Assembly: GCF_014873705.1 (NCBI RefSeq)
Contig: NZ_JADBDS010000001.1
Span: forward strand, 1,488,001-1,552,000
Length of the DNA: 64,000 nt
DNA from: Mycobacterium sp. OAS707
GTDB lineage: Bacteria > Actinomycetota > Actinomycetes > Mycobacteriales > Mycobacteriaceae
Direction: 5' to 3'
Each line of letters opens with the position of its first letter. Position 1 is the stretch's first letter. The translations under genes and the position numbers were made by a program. Shown here one piece after another: positions 1-9,391 of this stretch. The notes beneath the pieces are model-generated. The model did not search any database, was not told where the DNA came from, and saw nothing but the letters and a program-made list of their open reading frames with translations.

Positions 1-145
1 CCGCCGATTATTTCAAGACCGTGCCCGCTGCAATTGATGCCCACGGCGGCCGAGCGATTTCCCGGTGTTTGCCATCGCGTTAATTTTGCGTACCGCGCGC
101 GCCCGGCCGGAGTCCCAGTCGCGATGCCTGTGAGGTTGCTGGACG

Positions 146-1636
146 TCAGTACGCGCCGCTGCCGGCGAACACCGTGCGCACAGTCTTGGCCGCGATCAGC
201 AGGTCGTTGGCGATCGACCAATTCTCGACATATGAGAGGTCGAGCCGAACCGAGTCCTCCCACGACAGATCCGAGCGGCCGCTGACCTGCCACAGCCCGG
301 TGATGCCCGGCAGCACGAGAAGCCGACGGCGCACCTGGAAGTCGTAGGTGTCCACCTCACGCCGCAGCGGCGGACGCGGTCCCACCACGCTCATATCGCG
401 GCGCAGCACGTTGAAGAACTGAGGCAGCTCGTCGATGCTGTATCGGCGCAGCACCCGGCCGACCTTCGTGACGCGCGGGTCCTGGCGGATCTTGAACAGC
501 ACGCCGCCTGCGCTCTCGTTGAGTGCCTGCAGCGCGTCGACCTGCTTGTCAGCGCCGTCGACCATCGTGCGGAACTTGATCATCTGGAACGGCTTGCCGT
601 CCAGGCCGATGCGCTCGGAGCGGTAGAAGATCGGGCCACGGCTGGTCAGCTTGATGGCGATCGCGGCAAGAAGCATCACGGGCAGCGCACCTGCGAGCAC
701 GGTCATCGACACGCAGATGTCGAACGCTCGCTTCTGCAGCCGCTTGGTCCCGCTGTACTGCGGCTTCTCCACGTGAATGAGCGGAAGTCCGGACACCGGC
801 TGCATGGTCAGCCGCGGGCCGGCCACATCGACGACGCCTGGCGAGACCACGAGGTCGACGCCGAGCTTGTCCAGCTGCCAGGACAGTTCGCGGATGCCTT
901 CGGGGCCGAGGTGTTCGGTGGCGGTCAACGCGACCGTGTCCGCGCCGGTTTCGAGGATCGCGCGCTCGACGTCGTTCTCATCGCCAAGCACAGGCAGGGT
1001 GCCTGCACCGGGGATTTCGATCGTCCCGCCGGTGCCACGCCCGGTCAGGCAGACGCCGATGACGGAGTATCCGTAGCAGACTTCCCGCGAAAGGCATTGC
1101 ACCAGGCTGCGCACCGCGCGGGGATCGCCGACGGCGAGCACCGAGATGACGGCCTTGCCCTTGCGGCGCTGCCTGGCGAGCACGCGACGGCACAAGCTGC
1201 GGCCAAGGAGCAGGGCGAATAACCCGAGAGGAAGTGCGACAGCCAAATATCCGCGCGCGTATTCGGGGCGGAAGATCATCAGGCCGACGGCGATCACGCC
1301 GACCGTTGCGAGCGTGGCGGAAAAGACGCGGCGATATTCCTCGACACCAGCGCCGATAATCCGCGGGGAGCGCGTGCGGTAAGCCGCCAGCAGCGTCAAC
1401 CAGATCGTGCCGACGATCAGCGAAGCCAATGTGTAGTAAGCCATCGCCAGGTCGAACTTGGTGAACGGCTGGCCAAGACGCACCATCTGGCCGCCGACGA
1501 GGGCGAGCGCGACGACGACGACGTCCGTGACGATCAGGGAGAGGCGATACCGACGCTGCCAATTCGTGCGAGACGCGGGGGTGATAGCCGTCGCCGGCGA
1601 CTCGGTCGGAGCGAGAAATGTCTCAACCGCGGTCAC
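146..1636 (-). CDS. Initiating exopolysaccharide polyprenyl glycosylphosphotransferase
   Basis: This 496-aa protein should transfer a sugar 1-phosphate from a nucleotide sugar to undecaprenyl phosphate, the first step of exopolysaccharide repeat-unit assembly at the inner face of the membrane. About four hydrophobic segments lie in the first 150 residues, followed by a cytosolic CoA-binding-like region. The C-terminal third is a bacterial sugar transferase domain (PF02397 type): a membrane-entering helix after KRAFDI, then SRGPIFYRSERIG, the catalytic-region KFRTM and DELPQFFNVLRRDMSVVGPRPPL-type signatures. It starts at GTG 1636 with GGAAGG about 11 nt upstream. It reads in the same direction as the nine-gene operon that ends at 2028 but is separated from it by about 390 nt, so it may have its own promoter. 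The family is clear; the sugar it uses cannot be read from sequence. Confidence 0.93.
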   Translation of the reverse strand: MTAVETFLAPTESPATAITPASRTNWQRRYRLSLIVTDVVVVALALVGGQMVRLGQPFTKFDLAMAYYTLASLIVGTIWLTLLAAYRTRSPRIIGAGVEEYRRVFSATLATVGVIAVGLMIFRPEYARGYLAVALPLGLFALLLGRSLCRRVLARQRRKGKAVISVLAVGDPRAVRSLVQCLSREVCYGYSVIGVCLTGRGTGGTIEIPGAGTLPVLGDENDVERAILETGADTVALTATEHLGPEGIRELSWQLDKLGVDLVVSPGVVDVAGPRLTMQPVSGLPLIHVEKPQYSGTKRLQKRAFDICVSMTVLAGALPVMLLAAIAIKLTSRGPIFYRSERIGLDGKPFQMIKFRTMVDGADKQVDALQALNESAGGVLFKIRQDPRVTKVGRVLRRYSIDELPQFFNVLRRDMSVVGPRPPLRREVDTYDFQVRRRLLVLPGITGLWQVSGRSDLSWEDSVRLDLSYVENWSIANDLLIAAKTVRTVFAGSGAY

Positions 1637-2027
1637 AGCAGTGCGTACCTTCCGTTTGCTAAGAATCGGTAGCCCTGGCCGATCATAGCGGCCAATGACT
1701 AACTATTGCACTACTGTCAAGAGTTCGCTGAGCGAACCGGAAAAGACGCTGGTCAGTCACAATCCCCTCGGATGGCTTGATTGCTGTTCGCGGCGTTTTG
1801 AACGGCGAAGATAACGCTCCGCAACGGCGCGGACAGCCAATAGTAGCGTGTGCGGAGCCGTATTACGAAGCGAGAGCGAAGCCGAGTAAAAGCATTGCCC
1901 AGCCACACCCCAGCTAGCGTTCAGCCGACGAATTCTTGTCACTACGAATCCCGCACAACGTGATCGCTGAGAGGCCGCAGGGGGCAGTCGAGCACCCCCT
2001 GTTTAATCGCTCCGGGGAGCGGGTCCG
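1637..2027. other. Intergenic region upstream of the sugar transferase
   Basis: These 391 nt contain no credible gene. It presumably carries the promoter of the sugar transferase on the minus strand and the end of the upstream operon transcript. It is visibly less GC-rich near 1690-1730 and 1880-1950. I see no T-tract hairpin and no convincing -35/-10 pair. Confidence 0.5.
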
Positions 2028-3428
2028 TTACGAAGCGCCCGGGGCGCCCGGCATGGGTACTGCAGGGACGCCCGGGGTGCCCAGTCGGCCCGCGAGCCAC
2101 GGCAGCGCCATCGGGAACGCGCTCGCCGCCGAGGGCCAGTCGTGCTTGCCCGGGTCCGACACCACAGCACATTCGACGCCGTAGTCGCTGGCCAGTTCGC
2201 ACAGGTACTGCGCCGCCCCGGCGTGGTCGCTGGCGACATCGGGCGGCTCAGGCAGCGGCGCCGAGCCCGGATTCGGGTCAGGCGGGCGGTACAGGTTCGG
2301 CACCTGCTCCCCGACGACGAACCATCCGGCGGTGCCCGGGTACGGTCCGTGCGCCTGGATCACGCTGGCCGGTTCCCACGACTTGAACGCCTCCTCGTCA
2401 CCGTCGAACAGTCGGGCGATTGTCTCGTCCCTGCCGCCACCGTCACGGGGGAACAGGTCGCCGCCGATGTCGATGAATGCACTGAACAACTCGGGGTACT
2501 TCATCGCGAGCGTGACCGCGCACGTACCGCCCATCGAAAAGCCGGCCACACCCCAGTTTGCCGGGTCCGGGCTGACTCCGAACTTCGAAATCATGTAAGG
2601 CACAACGTCTTTGGTGAGATGGTCGGCAGCATTACCACGGCCGCTGTTGACGCACTCGGTGTCGTTGAGGAACGCGCCGAGCACGTCGACGAACACCACA
2701 ACGGGTGCGTTGCCGCCGTGTTTGGCCGCGAAGTCGTCAAGCGTTTTCTGCGCGTCTCCCGCGCGCAGCCAGTCTCCCGGCCTGCCGATCACGCCGCCGA
2801 TCATCATCACGACCGGCAGCTTGGGAGGCGGATTGCTGGCGTACCAGACGGGCGGCAGGTAGACCACTTCGTCGCGGTGTTTGAACCCGGAGCCGTTGTC
2901 CGGAATCGTCACCGTCATCACGGTGCCCTTGTCGGGGATACCACCTTTTTCCTGAATCGCCTTCACACCGGCCGCGTCGGTTTGACCGGCCACCGGCTTG
3001 CCGGTGAGTTGGTCGTAAGCGGTCTGCAGGCTCGGCACGTACCCCGTCCACATGTTCAGCGCCAACGCGACGCACAACAGTGAAAGCGGAACCGCGAGCA
3101 CCGATGCGCCGCGTCGCGACCAACTGGTGTCGCGCCAACCGAGCACGAGTACCGCGAGGGCCACACCGCCCAGTACCACCCAGATCCAGAAGTAGTACGG
3201 CGCCAACCGGCCGCTCGACAGATCGGACCACTGGATGTACCAGTACGTCAGCGCCGCTGCGATCAAACCGACGACCAGCGCCACCGGTAACCAGATCAGC
3301 CGCCAGCGCCGGGTGCGCCACCCGATCGCATAAACCAGCACTGCGGCGGCAATCGCCTGCAGCGCTATCGGCGCCCAGCCACCAAGAAGCGAGATGGGGG
3401 CCAGTGCCATTGGTTCAGAGTGGGGCAC
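2028..3428 (-). CDS. Membrane-anchored esterase of the Esterase D / antigen 85-like family
   Basis: 466 aa. The N-terminal ~130 residues hold four hydrophobic segments; the rest is an alpha/beta-hydrolase expected on the outer side of the membrane. The nucleophile elbow is GFSMGG, within VAGFSMGGTCAV, and a late Asp and the DPGKHDW His complete a plausible triad. This architecture (TM bundle plus esterase D-like domain) is common in mycobacterial putative esterases related to mycolyltransferases. The tail is Gly/Pro-rich and low complexity. It is the last gene of the operon, 21 nt after the DUF218 gene. It starts at GTG 3428 (ATG 3410 is also possible). The location suggests acyl transfer to, or removal from, the surface polysaccharide; that role is inferred. 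Confidence 0.8.
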   Translation of the reverse strand: MPHSEPMALAPISLLGGWAPIALQAIAAAVLVYAIGWRTRRWRLIWLPVALVVGLIAAALTYWYIQWSDLSSGRLAPYYFWIWVVLGGVALAVLVLGWRDTSWSRRGASVLAVPLSLLCVALALNMWTGYVPSLQTAYDQLTGKPVAGQTDAAGVKAIQEKGGIPDKGTVMTVTIPDNGSGFKHRDEVVYLPPVWYASNPPPKLPVVMMIGGVIGRPGDWLRAGDAQKTLDDFAAKHGGNAPVVVFVDVLGAFLNDTECVNSGRGNAADHLTKDVVPYMISKFGVSPDPANWGVAGFSMGGTCAVTLAMKYPELFSAFIDIGGDLFPRDGGGRDETIARLFDGDEEAFKSWEPASVIQAHGPYPGTAGWFVVGEQVPNLYRPPDPNPGSAPLPEPPDVASDHAGAAQYLCELASDYGVECAVVSDPGKHDWPSAASAFPMALPWLAGRLGTPGVPAVPMPGAPGAS

Positions 3429-3449
3429 TACGCCACCGTACCTGCGTCA

Positions 3450-4064
3450 TTACCGTGCCGCGTCCGTCGACGACGACGGTGCCTGGTCAACGGATTTGCA
3501 ATCGCCCATCGCCTCCGCTTTCGCAAATGCGGCGTATTGATATGCATAGATGAATTGCCAGCGCGCCAACGAGAAGTCGTATCGGCGCGGAACGGCTTCC
3601 ATCACAACCGCGTCTGAATTAGGGGAAAAGCATTGCTGAAAAATCAGCCGTGCCCGGGGTAGATGGTAGCGCCACGTGACCACGATGATCTTGGACCACG
3701 ATCGCTGCGTGGCCAGCCGCTCCACCATCTGCGCCTCGCCGCGGGTGGTCAGCTCGCTCGCCCGCGCGCAGATCACTTCTATCGTCGGCTGCGACTTGCA
3801 CACCCGCTGCATGACCGGGTCATCCTTCGGATAGGCATCCGAGATGACGACCGTCGGCGCCCATCCGCCGCGCGCCAGCCCGATGCCGTAGTCCTCACGG
3901 CCGTCGTGTTCACCGCCGAGCACCACCACCGCGTCGGCCTTTTGCAACGGGTCGGTCTTGGCGTTGGTGAACAGCGTGACACCGGACACCGCCATCACCA
4001 CCGTCAGTGCGACGAGGAGTGCCGCGGCGACGACGACCGCGCGACGAAGATCATTGAGCGCCAT
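3450..4064 (-). CDS. YdcF/DUF218-family membrane protein
   Basis: 204 aa with one N-terminal membrane segment (AVVVAAALLVALTVVMAV) and a DUF218 domain. The domain begins at ADAVVVLGGEHDGRE and ends with the WRYHLPRARLIFQQ region typical of the family. DUF218 proteins (YdcF, SanA, ElyC) are poorly understood envelope proteins linked to polysaccharide or peptidoglycan-lipid carrier metabolism. I chose ATG 4064, which overlaps the upstream acetylesterase by 14 nt; the longer frame to 4184 only reads over that gene. Its place inside the operon argues for a role in polysaccharide export or lipid-carrier handling. The biochemical function is unknown. Confidence 0.85.
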   Translation of the reverse strand: MALNDLRRAVVVAAALLVALTVVMAVSGVTLFTNAKTDPLQKADAVVVLGGEHDGREDYGIGLARGGWAPTVVISDAYPKDDPVMQRVCKSQPTIEVICARASELTTRGEAQMVERLATQRSWSKIIVVTWRYHLPRARLIFQQCFSPNSDAVVMEAVPRRYDFSLARWQFIYAYQYAAFAKAEAMGDCKSVDQAPSSSTDAAR

Positions 4065-4935
4065 AGTCGGCCAGGTCATCCACTGCGATGCTGCGGTACG
4101 CCGACCACATCGCCCTGCCCATGTCCCGCTGCCCTGCGGCGTTGTAGTGCCGGTCGGCGCCGCCGTTGATCGAGGAGCGGGCACCGGGAATGAACGCGGT
4201 ACGTGGTCGGCGGTTGGGGGTGTCGGCGTGCACAGCGTTGATCGGCCCGTAGTTCTTGCCGCTCAATTCCATTTCCTCGGCAACCATTTGGCCGACCAGG
4301 AAAGGCAGCCCGGCGCCGTACCGACTGCGAAGGTCGTCGATGACCGAGTCGAGCTTGCGCTGATACTCCGGCGCTGCCATCAGCGGTACATCGGTCTCGC
4401 CCTGATGCCACAGGATCGCGGCGACCGTGCTGCCTGGATAGCGGGCCAGCGCCGCGTCGATGGCGGCAATAGCGTTGCGGTACAAGTTCCTTCGGGTGCG
4501 GGTGTCAGCGGGGTCCCACGTCCACCCGTTCTTCGGAGTGAACGAGGTATCGCCGCGCGCGCCGGGAATCAGCAGCACCGCGCGGCCGGTCTGTGCGGCG
4601 AGCTGCTTGCCGAACGTGATGCCGAATCCCACACCGCCGGCCGGGATTTCGTGCAGGAGCGGGTCGACGGCCAAGACGGCGGAACCTTTTGACGGCCCGC
4701 ACATCGCCCACTGGTGCACCAGCGGGTCGGGTCGGTCCGGACCCTCGAGGTCGAGCCCGAGACCCATCCCGACGGCGTTGGACTGGCCGAGCACCGGCAC
4801 GATCAAGTAGGGCGCGTCCGGCGAGTCGACCGGCGTGCCGGCGGGCGCCAGCCTGCGCTTGACGGCAGACTTGGCCTCCATCAATGCGCGACGCCACAGC
4901 GGGCTGTCGCCGTCGGGGTTCCTACGGGCACTCAC
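4051..4935 (-). CDS. SASA/SGNH-type carbohydrate acetylesterase
   Basis: About 294 aa. It belongs to the sialate O-acetylesterase-like (SASA) SGNH hydrolases, which remove O-acetyl groups from sugars. The nucleophile block is VLGQSNAVGMG, the second block is LWHQGETD, and the His-containing last block is GGADRHYNAAGQR, so the catalytic set looks complete. No signal peptide is apparent with either start: GTG 4935, which overlaps the upstream lipase by 14 nt, or ATG 4881. GTG 4935 is preferred because of translational coupling and a GGGGAAG stretch upstream. It sits two genes downstream of an acyltransferase-3, so the operon encodes both an O-acylation and a de-acylation activity. The substrate is not known. 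Confidence 0.85.
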   Translation of the reverse strand: MSARRNPDGDSPLWRRALMEAKSAVKRRLAPAGTPVDSPDAPYLIVPVLGQSNAVGMGLGLDLEGPDRPDPLVHQWAMCGPSKGSAVLAVDPLLHEIPAGGVGFGITFGKQLAAQTGRAVLLIPGARGDTSFTPKNGWTWDPADTRTRRNLYRNAIAAIDAALARYPGSTVAAILWHQGETDVPLMAAPEYQRKLDSVIDDLRSRYGAGLPFLVGQMVAEEMELSGKNYGPINAVHADTPNRRPRTAFIPGARSSINGGADRHYNAAGQRDMGRAMWSAYRSIAVDDLADYGAQ

Positions 4936-6142
4936 TGGCCACCGGCTTCCCCGCGAATCGGTCTGCCAACCAATCGAATTGAGTGCTGATGTCCACGCTG
5001 CCGTGGTCCTTGTCCGGCTGGAAGTCCCACACGATCGGTCCGCCGAGCGCACATGCCCGAGCGATCGCATCGGTGGTCCACTGCGGATCGATGAGAGTGT
5101 CCTGGCCGCCGTAGATGATCGACAGTGGGGCGGAGACCCGCTCGTGCGGCAGCGCCCATTGCTGGAGCAGGGTGCGCAGGCGATCGGCGGCTTCCGGCGT
5201 GCGCGGAACGAAGTCGGTGTCCTTGAGCTCGGCGGCAGCGGCGTTGCGGTCCAGCGATTTTGGACCCGAACACGACGTCAGGATGTCCCAGTACTTGGCG
5301 GCGGCGCCACTGCGGTAGTCGTCGCGGTTGAAGTCCGGGTGCAGCCGTCCCATCACCTCGACCAGTGGGAACCACGCCGGCGCTTGGTCGGTCGTCAACG
5401 TCTTGGCCGTCGCCTTGTCGACAATCCCGCTGACATCGGCGGCGGGCGACATCGCGACCGCCCCGACGAGGTCGAGTTCAGGCGCATAGGTGGCGGCCAG
5501 TTCGGCGGCAGCCCAGACCGCTCCCCCGCCCTGCGATCCCCCGAACGCCGCCCAGCGGTTGGAGACGTCAGGGAACGTGTGTCGAAGCGCGCGCACCGAA
5601 TCGATGACGTTGTAACCCTCGGTCTTGTTGTCGGTGTACGGATGCACCCCCGGCGCGCCGAGGCCTTGGTAGTCGGTGAACGCGACCGCGTAGCCCTTCC
5701 TGATCAGCGAGACGACCCACACCTTCATGTTGAGCAGTGAAGGCGACAGCGAGGGTGCGCACGGCTCGTCGATGCCCACCGTGCCGTGCCCGAACGCCAT
5801 CACCGGCCAGCCGCCCGCGGGCGCGGGAGCCTTTGGGACATAGACGGATCCGGAGACGACGGTCGACTGCCCGGTGTCGCCCTCGGTGGAGCGGTACAGC
5901 ACCCGAGCGGAACTCCACAGTGAGCTGTCGGGGTCCTTGTCCAGTTGGTCCATCGTCGTCGCGCTGACCAACGAGCCCGGCTCTGAGCCACCGATCTGGG
6001 CGGTGGCAATCTGCGACGACTCCGACGACGCGTCCTTGAAGTGGTTGACGATGTCGGGCCCGAACACCCATGCCACCGTGATCGACCCGGCGACCAAAGC
6101 GACCCCGAGACCTGCGGCCACTGCAATGGCAACCCTGCGCAT
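4922..6142 (-). CDS. Secreted lipase-family alpha/beta-hydrolase, copy 1
   Basis: 406 aa. Member of the secretory lipase (LIP) alpha/beta-hydrolase family, exported by an N-terminal hydrophobic segment (residues 4-28) without a lipobox Cys. The catalytic triad is visible: Ser203 in FGGSQGGG, Asp348 in YGGQDTL and His380 in PDKDHGS. ATG 6142 overlaps the acyltransferase stop by one base (TGATG). Two paralogs sit upstream in the same operon (7449-8726 and 9388-10632). All share the GWPVMAFGHGT, DYQGLG and SPAAD(I/V) stretches. Likely substrate: acyl esters on the surface polysaccharide or envelope lipids; this is inferred from context. Confidence 0.88.
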   Translation of the reverse strand: MRRVAIAVAAGLGVALVAGSITVAWVFGPDIVNHFKDASSESSQIATAQIGGSEPGSLVSATTMDQLDKDPDSSLWSSARVLYRSTEGDTGQSTVVSGSVYVPKAPAPAGGWPVMAFGHGTVGIDEPCAPSLSPSLLNMKVWVVSLIRKGYAVAFTDYQGLGAPGVHPYTDNKTEGYNVIDSVRALRHTFPDVSNRWAAFGGSQGGGAVWAAAELAATYAPELDLVGAVAMSPAADVSGIVDKATAKTLTTDQAPAWFPLVEVMGRLHPDFNRDDYRSGAAAKYWDILTSCSGPKSLDRNAAAAELKDTDFVPRTPEAADRLRTLLQQWALPHERVSAPLSIIYGGQDTLIDPQWTTDAIARACALGGPIVWDFQPDKDHGSVDISTQFDWLADRFAGKPVASECP

Positions 6143-7452
6143 CAGCGCCACCGATACCGGTAGCGCCTCGCGAGGTTCATCGCGGGTTGTTCAACGGCGT
6201 AGTAGGTGACCGTGGACACCACCATCGTGACGGCCAGCACGGTCACGATGTTGATGCCCATCCCGCCCATCGAGTCACCGGCCAACAGGCCGTATCGGTA
6301 CATCATCAACATGATCGGGAAGTGCAGCAGGTACAGCGACAACGAGACCTTGCCCACGTAGCGGAACGGCGCCATCTCGAGGGCTTCGCCGATCTTCGAG
6401 CGCTGACCACGGGCAAGCGGCGCGACGATCACCAGGATCACCAGAGCCGACGCGAGCGCGATCCCCGACAGCCCGAACAGGTTTCCTGCGGCGATCAGCG
6501 CCAGTGAACCCACCAGCGAAACGACGATGCCGATGGCCGAATACAACTGCACCCGACGGCTTATCCGCTCACTGACGGTCCGCTGTTCCATTGCCACCAT
6601 CAGCATCGCCGCCAGCATGCCGAATGCGAAGTTGTCCGCATTGGCCAGGAAGCTTCTCATGTAGACCGCGACCCAGTTCGGTCCCCACTGCATGAGCTCG
6701 GGGTCGGTGATACCGAAGTGCGTAACAACCAAGGGGGCCAGGGCTTTTCCGATGAACCCGATGGCGAGCAGGATGACCGGGCCGATGAGGGCCACCCGCA
6801 TCGGCCGCATCGACGATCGCTTACGCGTGGCGAACAGCAGGTAGCCGATCAGCGGCAGCGACGCGTAGAACGCGAACTCCAGCGTCAGCGACCAGGACGG
6901 GTTCAAACCGGTCAGCGCGTACTTGGGAATGTAGGTCTGCACCAAGGTCAGGTTGGCCAGCAGCTGCCAGGGGTCGGTGATCATCCCGGTGCCCTTGTCG
7001 GTGCCGATCGGCTGCAGCGCCGGATTCTCGACATAGACGACCTGGAAGACGTAGTTGCACAGCAGGAAGATCGCGAGGTAGCCGGGCACGATGCGGGCGA
7101 ACCGGTGGATGGCGAAGTTCTTGGTGCTGGGAATCGTTGCGACGGAAGGGTCTTCGGTCAACCTGCGGACGTAGGGCAAGAACAGCAGGAAACCGCTGAG
7201 TACGTAGAAGAAGATCAGGCTCATGCCGACCAGCGTGATCTTCGTGGTCGCCGCGGCGTGCGGGGAGAAGTTGCCTGCCACGTGCATGACCGCCACGCCG
7301 ACCGCGGAGAGCCCACGCGCGCCGTCCAGCCCGATGATGCGTGCAGCGGTGCCCGGTGCGGCCTGCGGCGTTTTGGCTGCGGGCTGGTCCCGTCGATGAC
7401 GACCGCCGCCCCGGGCAGAGGCGGCGGTCGTGGATTTCGGCTCAACCGTCAT
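6142..7452 (-). CDS. Acyltransferase-3 family integral membrane O-acyltransferase
   Basis: 436 aa. After a ~40-residue basic, low-complexity cytosolic head, the protein has about ten predicted TM segments and the acyltransferase-3 (PF01757) hallmarks: RIIGLDGARGLSAVGVAVMH at the start (family R/H region), FYVLSGFLLFLPYV in the second TM, and a closing YYAVEQPAMNL motif. Such proteins move acyl groups across the membrane onto glycans. It has no fused SGNH domain; a separate SGNH-type esterase lies two genes downstream. Its ATG overlaps the preceding lipase stop by 4 nt. It probably adds acetyl or a longer acyl to the exopolysaccharide. Confidence 0.92.
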   Translation of the reverse strand: MTVEPKSTTAASARGGGRHRRDQPAAKTPQAAPGTAARIIGLDGARGLSAVGVAVMHVAGNFSPHAAATTKITLVGMSLIFFYVLSGFLLFLPYVRRLTEDPSVATIPSTKNFAIHRFARIVPGYLAIFLLCNYVFQVVYVENPALQPIGTDKGTGMITDPWQLLANLTLVQTYIPKYALTGLNPSWSLTLEFAFYASLPLIGYLLFATRKRSSMRPMRVALIGPVILLAIGFIGKALAPLVVTHFGITDPELMQWGPNWVAVYMRSFLANADNFAFGMLAAMLMVAMEQRTVSERISRRVQLYSAIGIVVSLVGSLALIAAGNLFGLSGIALASALVILVIVAPLARGQRSKIGEALEMAPFRYVGKVSLSLYLLHFPIMLMMYRYGLLAGDSMGGMGINIVTVLAVTMVVSTVTYYAVEQPAMNLARRYRYRWR

Positions 7453-8726
7453 TGAGGCACTCCCAGCCCTTGAACAGCGATGGAGCCCAACCGTTGGGCG
7501 GCGGAGAACGACAAGCAGCTGTTCGGCGCGGGCTCACCCTTGAACCGGTTGTTGATCCAGCCGAACGCCGAGGAGACATCGATGTCGCTGTGGCCCTTGT
7601 CGGGTTGCGTCAGGATGTCGATGACGTCGCCCATGCCGCATGCGGCCGTCAGCGCGCGATCGGTCCACGGCGCCGGCACCAAATTGTCCTTGCCGCCGTA
7701 GATGACCAGCATCGGCGCCGCGGCCGGGCCCTGCGGGAGGCTCATCTTCTGCAGATAGCTGCGCAGGGTGTCGACCGCTTCCGGCGTGCTCGGCCGCAGA
7801 TCGTCCGGGGTGATCTGGTCGGTGATCTTTTCGCGCTCAGCGGCTTTCGGTCCCGAGCAGGCCAGCAGGGTGTCCCACTTGTCAGCCACGATCCCGCGCC
7901 GGTAGTCGTCGAGGTTGAGCTCGGGGTGGGCCTTCTTCAGCCACGACAGGATCGACGGCAACGCAGGCGCCTGCTCCGGGGTCAGCTGACCAGCCGCGGC
8001 CGCATCGGCGAAACCGGTGATGTCGGCGGCAGGCGACAGGCTGACGGTTCCGACCAGCGCCAGCCCACCGTTGTAGTTGGCCGCCAGTTCATTGGCGGCC
8101 CAGGTCGCCTGTCCGCCCTGCGAAAGGCCAAGTCCCACCCAACGATTGGATGACTCGGGCACCAGTTTGCGCGTCGCGCGCACCGCGTCGATGACGTTGT
8201 AACCGGCCGTCGTCGCGTCGAGGTACGGGTGATACGTCTTGTCCAGCCCCAGGCCCTGGTAATCGGGCAGCGTCACGACGAAGCCGGCCTTCACCAAGGT
8301 GGTCACGATCGTCGACGAATTCAGCAGTGTCGGTGACAGCGAGGGCGCGCACTCGGGCTCGATGCCCGTCGTCGCATGCGCATAGGCCACCACCGGCCAG
8401 CCACCTTCTGGCGGCTTGCCCATCGGCACGAACACCGTGCCGGTCACCTGCTCGGTCCCTCCGGTTACGCCGGAGGTCGAGGTGTACTCGATGCGAGCCG
8501 CGAGCGAGGTGGCCGCACGCAGCCTGCGGTCGACGGTCGGCAAGGTGGTGGCATCGGAGAGCGCACCCGGCTCCTGGCCGGCGCCCGTGTAGTCGGCTTC
8601 CAGGTGCATGCCCTGCGCGGCCGCCGGCTCCTTCTGCTCAGGCGCCTTGTTGCTGCACCCGGATACCACCATGCCTGCCACCACGGCCAGGCACGCCATT
8701 GCAGTTCCGAACTGAGCGCGGTTCAT
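7449..8726 (-). CDS. Lipoprotein lipase-family alpha/beta-hydrolase, copy 2
   Basis: 425 aa. The signal peptide ends in a lipobox, VVSGC (Cys24), so it should be a lipoprotein anchored on the outer face of the membrane, followed by a Lys/Glu/Pro/Ala linker. The secretory-lipase fold shows an intact triad: Ser202 in GLGLSQGGQ, Asp347 in YGGKDNLV and His379 in PDKGHSD. It overlaps the Wzz-like gene (upstream) and the acyltransferase (downstream) by 4 nt each, so translation is coupled. Its closest visible relatives are the other two operon hydrolases. Catalytically competent by motif; substrate unknown. Confidence 0.9.
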   Translation of the reverse strand: MNRAQFGTAMACLAVVAGMVVSGCSNKAPEQKEPAAAQGMHLEADYTGAGQEPGALSDATTLPTVDRRLRAATSLAARIEYTSTSGVTGGTEQVTGTVFVPMGKPPEGGWPVVAYAHATTGIEPECAPSLSPTLLNSSTIVTTLVKAGFVVTLPDYQGLGLDKTYHPYLDATTAGYNVIDAVRATRKLVPESSNRWVGLGLSQGGQATWAANELAANYNGGLALVGTVSLSPAADITGFADAAAAGQLTPEQAPALPSILSWLKKAHPELNLDDYRRGIVADKWDTLLACSGPKAAEREKITDQITPDDLRPSTPEAVDTLRSYLQKMSLPQGPAAAPMLVIYGGKDNLVPAPWTDRALTAACGMGDVIDILTQPDKGHSDIDVSSAFGWINNRFKGEPAPNSCLSFSAAQRLGSIAVQGLGVPQ

Positions 8727-9391
8727 GCATCCCTTCCCGCGATAGCCTCACCGACGATGCGGTCGACGTGACCCTTGCCAAGCAGTTTGTTTCTCACCAA
8801 GCCGTAGCCGAGCACCAGAACAACGCTCAAAGCCAGGCCCAGCGCGCCGGCGTGGAACATGAACTGCCACATCGAACCTACTCGTACGGGCGCGCTGCCG
8901 CTGTCCACGAGCGTGAGGTCGACGTTGGAGGTGTCGATGCCACCGATTTCGCGCGTCAGCTGCATCAGGTTGGCCGCCACCGCGTTCGCGGTGCGCCTGG
9001 TGGACGTCGGATCGCTGCCCGTCACGATGATGTCCATCAGGGCGGAGTTGGTGACCACGACGGCTATCCGTCCGGCCAGGTCGCCAGGTGTGTCCTGAAG
9101 GCCCAGTTGGTCGATGGTGCGCATCGTGACCTGCGGACTGCGGGCCAGGCTTTGAATCGTCAGGGTCCGCGAGACCGAGTTCAGATGTCCGTAGTAGGCA
9201 TCGACCGGCGTCGCGCTGCCCTTCGTCGTCGCGAACACCTTGGCGGTCGAGCTGTAGACCGGATCCGACGTCTGCCATGCCAGCCAGCCCGCGCCAACCG
9301 AAAGCACCGTCGCGCACAGGATCACGATCCATCCGTTGCGCAACAGCTGGGCGTAGTCCCGCACCAGTGGCGCGTTGGCCGGCGACTTCAT
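8723..9391 (-). CDS. Wzz-like polysaccharide chain-length determinant
   Basis: 222 aa with the layout of a polysaccharide co-polymerase: an N-terminal TM (residues ~17-40), a periplasmic domain with the PVYSSTAKVFA motif common in actinobacterial Wzz proteins, and a C-terminal TM (around FMFHAGALGLALSVVLVLGY). It lacks a cytosolic kinase domain. ATG 9391 overlaps the upstream hydrolase stop by 4 nt. Wzz proteins set the modal length of Wzy-polymerised glycans. A second, larger Wzz-type protein (10635-12161) is in the same operon, so the two may act together. Confidence 0.87.
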   Translation of the reverse strand: MKSPANAPLVRDYAQLLRNGWIVILCATVLSVGAGWLAWQTSDPVYSSTAKVFATTKGSATPVDAYYGHLNSVSRTLTIQSLARSPQVTMRTIDQLGLQDTPGDLAGRIAVVVTNSALMDIIVTGSDPTSTRRTANAVAANLMQLTREIGGIDTSNVDLTLVDSGSAPVRVGSMWQFMFHAGALGLALSVVLVLGYGLVRNKLLGKGHVDRIVGEAIAGRDA

